DNA of 18,915 nucleotides from CAYTED01 sp964537075 (lineage in GTDB: Bacteria > Patescibacteriota > Minisyncoccia > Moranbacterales > UBA1568), in contig CAZIBB010000017.1 of NCBI GenBank assembly GCA_964537075.1, forward strand, positions 1-18,915. Direction: 5' to 3'. Position numbers and translations under genes: made by a program. The notes under the pieces were generated by a model. The model was not told the DNA's origin, did no database searches, and was given only the letters and a program-made list of their open reading frames with translations. This document shows positions 13,447 to 18,915 of the stretch, piece by piece. Within the stretch, counting starts at the first letter, position 1. The number at the start of each line of letters is the position of its first letter.

Positions 13447-15558
13447 TTATTTTTCAAACATGATCCGCGCGTCGAGAATGCGGAAATCTTTGGCGCTTTC
13501 GGTTACGACGAGAGGATTGATATCGATTTCCGAAATTTCCGGGAAATCTTCGACGAGTTGTGAGAGTCGTCCGAGGCATTCTGTAAGTGCCTCTATATCG
13601 ATACCCGCTTCGCCACGGGCACCCATAAGAAGTTTGTAGGATTTCAATTCGGAGATCATCGTCATCGTATTCTCCCGATCGAGCGGAGAAAAACGGAAAG
13701 CCGTGTCCTTGAATATCTCGACGAAGATGCCGCCGAGTCCGACCATGAGAAGTTTTCCGAGCCCTGGTTCATTTTTCATGCCGAGAATGATTTCTTTTCC
13801 GCCGGGTTTCGCCATTTCGACGATGACGGCGCCAACGAGTTTCGCTTTCGGCGCTTTCGCTGCGACGGTTTCGAGAAGTTTTTCATACGCAGTGCTCGCT
13901 TGCTCCGGCGAGACGTTGAGCATCACTCCGCCCGAATCGCTTTTATGGAGAATATCAGGGGAAATGATTTTCAAGGCGATTGGTCCGTCAATCATGAGTG
14001 CGGCGGCACCGGCCTCGGTAGGTGAATGCACTTCGTAGCTGCGAAGGATGGGAAATCCATACGCGGCGAGGACTTGGTATCCTTCGCTTTCTGTGAGACG
14101 ATCCCGACCGGATTTGCGTGCGAGCGCGATCACATCATGTGCCTTCGTACTCTCGATATCAGGAAAAGAAAATGCGGTCGAAGTGGTTTCTTTCTGAAAG
14201 GTCGTGAACATATGCATGCTCCCGAGTGTTTCGGCCGCTTCTTCCGGATAGGTGAAGAGAGCAATATCGGATTTCCGCAGGAGTTCGCTTCCTTTTTTCA
14301 GCGCCTCTTTGCCAGCAAAAACGGCAAGTATCGGTTTTCCTGATTGTTCCTTGGCTCGGATGATGGCGCTTGCCGTTCCGACAGCATCCGTCATGCTTTG
14401 CGGGGTCACGATGACGATCAGGGCATCGACATGGGTATCGCTTGCCATGGTATTGAGCGTGTGAGCGTATCGGTCGGCCAAGGCATCACCGAGGACATCT
14501 ATCGGATTTTTCGCGCTTGCGGCGGGCGGAAGGAATTCTTTGAGGCGTGCTTCAGTTTCAGCGGAGATCGAAGCGAGTGTGAGGCTATTTTTTATCAGAG
14601 CATCGGTCGCGATGACACCGAGGCCACCAGCATTGGTAACGATGGCGACGCGATTTCCTTTGGGAAGAGGATTTTTTGAAAATCCTTCGAGGAGATTTTT
14701 CAGATGATTCATGCTTCGTGCGCGAATGGCGCCGGCCTGCCGGAGGAGCGCTTCGTAGGCGGCATCGCTTCCTGCGAGCGATCCAGTATGCGAACTGGAT
14801 GCCTTGGTACCGGCAGTGGTCGTACCCGATTTAAGAACGATGAGGGGCTTCGGTTCCGGTAGCGAGAGGAGCTCGCGTCCGGCGGCGATGAATGTCTCGG
14901 ATGAAACGATATCTTCGGAATAAAAAGCGACGAGCTTCGTCATATCATCATCACGTGCCCAGTCGAGGAAATCTTTTTCCTTGAGAACGGCTTTGTTTCC
15001 GATGCTTGCAAAAAGAGAAAAGCCGAGCTCGGAGCGCGTGAGATCAAGGAGTGCGGTCGAGAGGGCGCCACTCTGGGAGAAGAAGGCGATACTGCCTTTT
15101 TTCGGCATGAGTTTGGGTGTTGCGAATGAGGCATTGAGCGAAATGGCCGGAGAGAGGTAGCCGAGGCAATTCGGTCCGAGTATGCTGATTTTGAATTTTT
15201 TTGCGATGTGAATGATCTCGGTTTCAAGTTGAGCCCCCTCAATACCGGTTTCTTTGAAACCGGCGGAGATGATGATAGCCGATGAAATCCCTTTTTCACC
15301 GATTTCCTTGAGGACTTCCGGAACTATTTTCGCCGGGACGATGATGATAGCGAGATCGGGAATGGAAGGAATCGCTTGTATGTTCGCAAGGCAGGGGTGA
15401 TGAAAAAGTTTGGTCGTTTTCGGATTCACGAGAAAGACTTCGCCCGTGTAGCCGCTAAAAAGGATGTTATGAGTGAGATCATTTCCGACACTTCCGACCT
15501 TGGTCGAGGCGCCGATAATGACGAGAGATCGGGGAGAGAAGAGCGTTTGAAGAGACAT
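13447..15558 (-). CDS. ADP-forming acyl-CoA (acetyl-CoA) synthetase, fused alpha-beta
   Basis: 703 aa. It converts acyl-CoA, ADP and phosphate to acid, CoA and ATP, a substrate-level phosphorylation step for fermenters (it can run in reverse). The N-terminal CoA-binding Rossmann domain has VIIGASTKVGSVG (13-25). The succinyl-CoA-ligase-like domains have GPNCLGYLSP (128-137) and SQSGALS (161-167). The phosphorylated histidine of the family is His257 in SHTGSLAGSD. After about residue 470 the ATP-grasp beta part follows, with LHKSDSGGVMLNV (His538, the second conserved His). Alpha and beta are on one chain, as in many bacterial forms; archaeal enzymes often have two genes. It is the only central-metabolism gene in an envelope region. 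No good Shine-Dalgarno precedes the ATG. A promoter (TTGTCA, 17 bp, TACAAT) lies about 35 bp upstream. Whether acetyl-CoA or a longer acyl-CoA is preferred is unknown. Confidence 0.93.
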   Translation of the reverse strand: MSLQTLFSPRSLVIIGASTKVGSVGNDLTHNILFSGYTGEVFLVNPKTTKLFHHPCLANIQAIPSIPDLAIIIVPAKIVPEVLKEIGEKGISSAIIISAGFKETGIEGAQLETEIIHIAKKFKISILGPNCLGYLSPAISLNASFATPKLMPKKGSIAFFSQSGALSTALLDLTRSELGFSLFASIGNKAVLKEKDFLDWARDDDMTKLVAFYSEDIVSSETFIAAGRELLSLPEPKPLIVLKSGTTTAGTKASSSHTGSLAGSDAAYEALLRQAGAIRARSMNHLKNLLEGFSKNPLPKGNRVAIVTNAGGLGVIATDALIKNSLTLASISAETEARLKEFLPPAASAKNPIDVLGDALADRYAHTLNTMASDTHVDALIVIVTPQSMTDAVGTASAIIRAKEQSGKPILAVFAGKEALKKGSELLRKSDIALFTYPEEAAETLGSMHMFTTFQKETTSTAFSFPDIESTKAHDVIALARKSGRDRLTESEGYQVLAAYGFPILRSYEVHSPTEAGAAALMIDGPIALKIISPDILHKSDSGGVMLNVSPEQASTAYEKLLETVAAKAPKAKLVGAVIVEMAKPGGKEIILGMKNEPGLGKLLMVGLGGIFVEIFKDTAFRFSPLDRENTMTMISELKSYKLLMGARGEAGIDIEALTECLGRLSQLVEDFPEISEIDINPLVVTESAKDFRILDARIMFEK

Positions 15559-15592
15559 ATTTTTTTGTTTTTATGGCGGGAGAAATGTCTCT

Positions 15593-15621
15593 ATTGTACC
15601 CTAAAATTCGTCTCTTGACAA
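15593..15621 (-). promoter_or_regulatory. Promoter of the acyl-CoA synthetase
   Basis: On the minus strand, TTGTCA (plus 15616-15621), a 17-bp spacer, and TACAAT (plus 15593-15598). Its -35 overlaps the -35 of the rightward promoter by 5 bp. Confidence 0.75.
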
Positions 15622-15643
15622 AAAAGCTATAATTTGCTATTAT
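15615..15643 (+). promoter_or_regulatory. Promoter of the 15681-18799 envelope operon
   Basis: TTGACA (15615-15620), a 17-bp spacer and TATTAT (15638-15643) with an extended TGC. It is nearly the same promoter as at 5293. It shares its -35 region with the leftward promoter, so the two cannot easily be occupied at once. Confidence 0.85.
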
Positions 15644-15680
15644 GTACCGTTACGTTTTAACTGAAGTAATCTGAGTATAT

Positions 15681-16622
15681 ATGAAAAATCTTGGCTTAAA
15701 AAAAGACCTTTTTGTGGTTTTTGGTGCGATAGTACTATCGATACCACTTAACGTTTTCGGTGGTCATGATGTGCTGTATGTCGATAAAAATTCCACTGGA
15801 TCGGAACTTGGAACCAATGATTCTCCGTACCAGAGCATCGAAAATGCCCTGAAAAATGCCGGGGACAGCGATGAAGTACGTGTAAAAAAAGGTACGTATA
15901 AGGAGAATATCGTTATCCCCAAGGGGGTGAAGGTGACGAGTGATGCGGATGATCGCGATAAAGTTACCGTTTCCGGAAAGAAGAATGAGCCGACCATCGT
16001 CATGAAGGATGGTGCCGAGCTTTCAAAGATAACCGTCAAGGAAGGTCGCCATGGCATACGCGTGGAAAAGAGTTCAAAGGCGCATATCTTTGATGTGTTA
16101 GTGGAAGAGAGTGATCGGGACGGTATCCATATCGACCAGTCGAAAAAGAAAGACAAAAAGCACCGCGTCTTTATCGACAAGGTGGAAGTGAAGAAAAGCG
16201 GACGAGCCGGTATTTATTCCGAAGAGCACTTTGTGGTCATTACGAAAAGTAATATCCACAACAATGATTCGGACGGTATCGATTTCCAGGCCGGTATGAA
16301 AGCATGGATCGAGAATACGCAGGTGAATACCAATGGGGGATCGGGATTGAAAATAGATCTCAATAATGCCGATATTTGGACGAATAAGATTTCTTTGCGG
16401 AAGAACAAACGCGAAGGGGTGGAGGTTTCCGCTCGGACGAATGTGATGGGAAATTTTGGATTGAAAAAGGCGACGATCACAAACAATAAGAATTATGGCG
16501 TCGCGAAACTGCGTCGTGATACGGCGCCGGTATCGCTTTTGGCGAGCCATGTCTTCATCGAGGACAGCCGAGTGGAAGGAAATGGCAAAGGTGTCGTCTC
16601 AGGTGTTATCTCGGTAAAATAA
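15681..16622 (+). CDS. Secreted parallel beta-helix repeat protein
   Basis: 313 aa. The N-terminal signal helix (about 10-27) ends near NVFG. The mature protein opens with LYVDKNSTGSELGTNDSPYQ and SIENALKNAGDSDEVRVKKG, the usual start of DUF1565/NosD-like right-handed beta-helices. At least four PbH1-type turns follow (HGIRVEKSSKAHIFDV, DGIHIDQS, AGIYSEEHFVVITKSNIHNN, SGLKIDLNNADIWTNKIS). The protein is unusually rich in Lys and Asp. Such helices bind or cleave polysaccharides; no lyase catalytic set can be assigned. It is the first gene of a set with a GT4 enzyme and a Wzz-like protein, so a role at the glycan surface is likely. The ATG at 15681 has little Shine-Dalgarno; the signal helix supports it. 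Confidence 0.85.
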   Translation: MKNLGLKKDLFVVFGAIVLSIPLNVFGGHDVLYVDKNSTGSELGTNDSPYQSIENALKNAGDSDEVRVKKGTYKENIVIPKGVKVTSDADDRDKVTVSGKKNEPTIVMKDGAELSKITVKEGRHGIRVEKSSKAHIFDVLVEESDRDGIHIDQSKKKDKKHRVFIDKVEVKKSGRAGIYSEEHFVVITKSNIHNNDSDGIDFQAGMKAWIENTQVNTNGGSGLKIDLNNADIWTNKISLRKNKREGVEVSARTNVMGNFGLKKATITNNKNYGVAKLRRDTAPVSLLASHVFIEDSRVEGNGKGVVSGVISVK

Positions 16623-16659
16623 AAAAATTCGACGGAATTATATTTTTTAAGGGAGGATC

Positions 16660-17820
16660 ATGAAAATAGCATTCATCGGACAAAAAGGAATACCGGCCAT
16701 TTCAGGCGGCGTGGAAAAGCACGTCGAGAAATTGGCGGTAGAACTCGCGCGAAAGGGTCACGAGGTGACTTGTTATGTCCGATCACACTATACGCCCAAG
16801 GCGCTCACGGAGTATCAGGGTGTGAAATTGATACATCTCCCGAGTATTCATACCAAGCACCTGGATGCCATCACCCATACCTTGTTCGCGAGCGTGCATT
16901 CCTTGTTCGCGGAGTATGACGTGATTCATTATCAGTCCATGGGACCCTCGACCTTGGCCTTCATTCCAAGGCTTTTCAAACGATCATCGCGTGTCGTCGC
17001 GACGTTTCATACCCGGGATTATTTTCATTCGAAGTGGGGGCTCCTCGCGCGGATTTTTCTCAAGATAGCGGAGCGACTCATCCTCTTTGTTCCTGAGCGG
17101 ACATTTGTCGTGAGCGAGACACTCTTGAAGTATGTCCGTGATACGTATGGGAAAGAATGTGTGTTAACGCAAAATGGCGCTGACGCATTTTATGAGTGTG
17201 AATCACTTTCGCTCGCGCCGCTTGGTCTCCGGCCGAAACAGTATGTCGTGTCGGTGAGCCGACTCCTTGCACATAAGGGGATCCACTACCTCATCAAGGC
17301 GTTTATGGATTTGGAAGATACGAATCGATTACCAGGAAATAATTTCAAACTCGCTATCGTCGGTACGCATGCCGAAACGAAGGAATACGTCGAGTATCTG
17401 AATCTTTTGGCAAAAGGACGTGATTCAGTCGTTTTTCTCGGTGAACGGAGCGGCCATGAATTGAAAGCCCTGTTCTCTCAGGCGGCGGTATTCGTGCAGC
17501 CATCGGAAGATGAAGGGCTTTCGATCGCGCTTCTGGAGGCGATGGGCCACGGATTGCCATGTGTGGTCTCGAATATTCCTGCAAATCTCGAAGCGATCGG
17601 AGATACCGGACTGGCTTTTGAAAACAAAAATGTCGATGATCTGAAAACGGAGCTGTCGCGACTGATCAATACGAAGGAATTGATGCAAGGTCTCGGAACG
17701 CGCGCGCAGGAGCGGATCGCAAGGCATTATAGTTGGGAAGCGATCGCGAAGAAAACGACTCGCGCGTACAAGGAAGAAATAACTCGCTATGCATATAAGC
17801 GTTATGTGGCAGCTCTCTAA
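16660..17820 (+). CDS. Glycosyltransferase family 4 (GT-B fold)
   Basis: 386 aa. The N-terminus MKIAFIGQKGIPAISGGVEKHV is the classic Gly-rich acceptor loop of GT4 enzymes of the rhamnosyl/mannosyltransferase type. VIHYQSMGPS and VVATFHTRDYFHSKWG follow. The C-terminal domain has VSVSRLLAHKGIHYLIKAF for donor binding and the EX7E motif, Glu285 to Glu293 (EGLSIALLE). It probably acts on the cytoplasmic side, building the same type of glycan as the 11194 enzyme, with which it shares the fold but little close sequence. GGGAGG (about 16650-16655) lies 4 bp before the ATG. Its end overlaps the next gene by 32 bp. Donor sugar unknown. Confidence 0.93.
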   Translation: MKIAFIGQKGIPAISGGVEKHVEKLAVELARKGHEVTCYVRSHYTPKALTEYQGVKLIHLPSIHTKHLDAITHTLFASVHSLFAEYDVIHYQSMGPSTLAFIPRLFKRSSRVVATFHTRDYFHSKWGLLARIFLKIAERLILFVPERTFVVSETLLKYVRDTYGKECVLTQNGADAFYECESLSLAPLGLRPKQYVVSVSRLLAHKGIHYLIKAFMDLEDTNRLPGNNFKLAIVGTHAETKEYVEYLNLLAKGRDSVVFLGERSGHELKALFSQAAVFVQPSEDEGLSIALLEAMGHGLPCVVSNIPANLEAIGDTGLAFENKNVDDLKTELSRLINTKELMQGLGTRAQERIARHYSWEAIAKKTTRAYKEEITRYAYKRYVAAL

Positions 17821-18799
17821 TCATACCGGTTATCCAAAACGCCTTGCGATCGGATTCGTGTGCGTCGTTTTCGTAGCGAGCGCTGTTTCGACCTTGCTTT
17901 TGATTGATCGCTTCCGTTCGTATCGCGCGGATATCGATATACTCCTGCTGTCGAAGAGTGTTTTGGGCGCGCTCGAAACCGAAGCGACGAGGGATGCTCT
18001 TATACTCCTTGGATCGAAGGATGATTTTTTGTATGACGTGAATGAGCTGGTCTCCGTTTCAGGAGTTGAAATTTTCGGGACAGGCAAGGGATCCCTGCGT
18101 ATTCGGGTGTCGGCCGAAAACCCTGTCGACGCGAGGGACGGTGCCTTCATCGCCTCTCAGAAGCTCTTTTCTCTCACGAGCCGGTACTACGATATCCGAA
18201 AAAATACCGACATCCGTTCGATCGCGACACCTCGCGTAGAAGGAACCATCCCTCATCCGATTCTGCTCCTGATCTCGGGAATGGTTTCCGGTGTCCTCTT
18301 TTCGGTGATATTTTTCCTGATACTCCTCTCTCTGGCGCGGATCGCTTTTTCTTTCCGAAAGGAAGAATCGTTCCCGATTTCAGGACAGGTTTTTTCACCG
18401 GCGAAGGGAACGATGCGGAGCGAGAGAGAGGAAGCCCCTCACAGCTTTTCTCCGGATGCTTTTGTGCCGAAAAAGCCCGATGCGAAGTTTTTTTCTTTCG
18501 AATCATCCGGTGCCGATCGGGAAAAGGATTATGCCCATTTCAACCGCGGTCCGGCTCCGACGAATCTGCCGATAGCGCAGGGGGATGCAGACGTGTTTCC
18601 TCATTTTCTGTTTCCGGAGAATCCTCCCATGAAGGGAAATGATGGGATTATCAAGAAGGATGTCGAGATGCCTGTTTCTCCGATTGAACCGATGATTTTC
18701 GATACCCCTCTCGAGGAACTGCCTCCCGATCATGAACCGACCGAAGCGGAATATAAAGAGCGTTTGAACAATCTCCTGAAGGGGAAGATGCCCAAGTAG
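17789..18799 (+). CDS. Wzz/GumC-like protein with a long cytoplasmic tail
   Basis: 336 aa. Helix 1 lies near residues 20-40, followed directly by YRADIDILL, an outer domain of about 115 aa, and helix 2 near 156-185 preceded by a Pro-containing segment (EGTIPHP). Unlike the 5350 protein it then has a tail of about 150 aa, rich in Pro, Phe, Asp and Lys and probably disordered. The tail ends in an amphipathic helix (EAEYKERLNNLLKGK). Such a tail could contact a glycosyltransferase or a kinase. No Walker motif is present. The ATG at 17789 overlaps the GT4 gene by 32 bp, with AAGGAAG about 13 bp upstream; ATG 17804 is an alternative. Translational coupling to the GT4 gene is likely. No terminator is visible after the TAG before the window ends. 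Confidence 0.65.
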   Translation: MHISVMWQLSNHTGYPKRLAIGFVCVVFVASAVSTLLLIDRFRSYRADIDILLLSKSVLGALETEATRDALILLGSKDDFLYDVNELVSVSGVEIFGTGKGSLRIRVSAENPVDARDGAFIASQKLFSLTSRYYDIRKNTDIRSIATPRVEGTIPHPILLLISGMVSGVLFSVIFFLILLSLARIAFSFRKEESFPISGQVFSPAKGTMRSEREEAPHSFSPDAFVPKKPDAKFFSFESSGADREKDYAHFNRGPAPTNLPIAQGDADVFPHFLFPENPPMKGNDGIIKKDVEMPVSPIEPMIFDTPLEELPPDHEPTEAEYKERLNNLLKGKMPK

Positions 18800-18802
18800 C
18801 AG

Positions 18803-18881
18803 GGAACAGAGAACAAGGAACAATGAACACGAAAGAGAGGTTGAAATTTTAACAGCAGGAGCAAGGAACAGTGAACATGAA
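18803..18881. repeat. Short word-like direct repeats (GGAACAnnGAACA)
   Basis: The 13-bp unit GGAACAnnGAACA occurs three times (18803-18815, 18817-18829, 18865-18877). The last two lie in a 20-bp match with two differences (18814-18833 and 18862-18881). No ORF is supported from 18800 to the end of the window. Confidence 0.65.
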
Positions 18882-18915
18882 GCAGAAAACGTGGAATAGA
18901 TTTCTTATTCATAAA

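Noticed and set aside
13703..14679. Plus-strand frames opposite the acyl-CoA synthetase
   Set aside because: They are low-quality shadows of a well-conserved 703-aa minus-strand enzyme and lack ribosome binding sites.

Overview
The window looks like part of a small-genome bacterium of the Candidate Phyla Radiation (Patescibacteria, Parcubacteria-like). This is an inference from gene content: a fused ADP-forming acyl-CoA synthetase, two-membrane-span Wzz-like proteins, many short secreted proteins of unrecognised family, and a lone frr and rseP. Short word-like repeats between genes fit the same picture. TGA is used as a stop (serS, rseP), so the code is the standard bacterial one and not the TGA=Gly code of Gracilibacteria/SR1. 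No rRNA, CRISPR array, transposase or integrase is visible.

Layout. Positions 1-292 hold the end of an AT-rich membrane-protein frame that runs without a stop into seryl-tRNA synthetase (293-1621). This is either a fusion or an assembly join. A terminator, a hairpin-rich island with a copied tRNA 3' end, and tRNA-Lys(UUU) on the minus strand follow (1641-2005). Next come an Asp-box propeller lipoprotein (2086-3180), frr (3232-3789) and the site-2 protease rseP (3919-5067).

From 5293 the window becomes a cell-envelope region. A consensus promoter drives a short Wzz-like protein, a lipoprotein and a secreted protein with a beta-barrel-like domain (5350-8454), closed by a strong terminator. A 145-bp inverted-repeat element follows. 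A secreted Ala/Lys-rich protein then sits alone between its own promoter and terminator (8743-9678). An O-antigen-ligase/Wzy-like protein and a GT4 glycosyltransferase form a tight pair (9725-12381), followed by two small secreted proteins with their own promoter and terminator (12364-13430). A minus-strand ADP-forming acyl-CoA synthetase (13447-15558) is convergent with these. It shares a back-to-back promoter with a rightward set: a secreted parallel beta-helix protein, a second GT4 enzyme and a second Wzz-like protein with a long cytoplasmic tail (15681-18799). The window ends in short direct repeats.

How the genes may work together (inference). Two glycosyltransferases, a polymerase/ligase and two Wzz-like chain-length proteins are the parts of a surface-polysaccharide assembly line. 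The beta-helix protein could act on or bind the glycan. Five secreted or lipid-anchored proteins interleaved with this machinery are unrecognised, and their ribosome binding sites are clearly stronger than those of most other genes here. They are the best candidates for an undescribed surface system.
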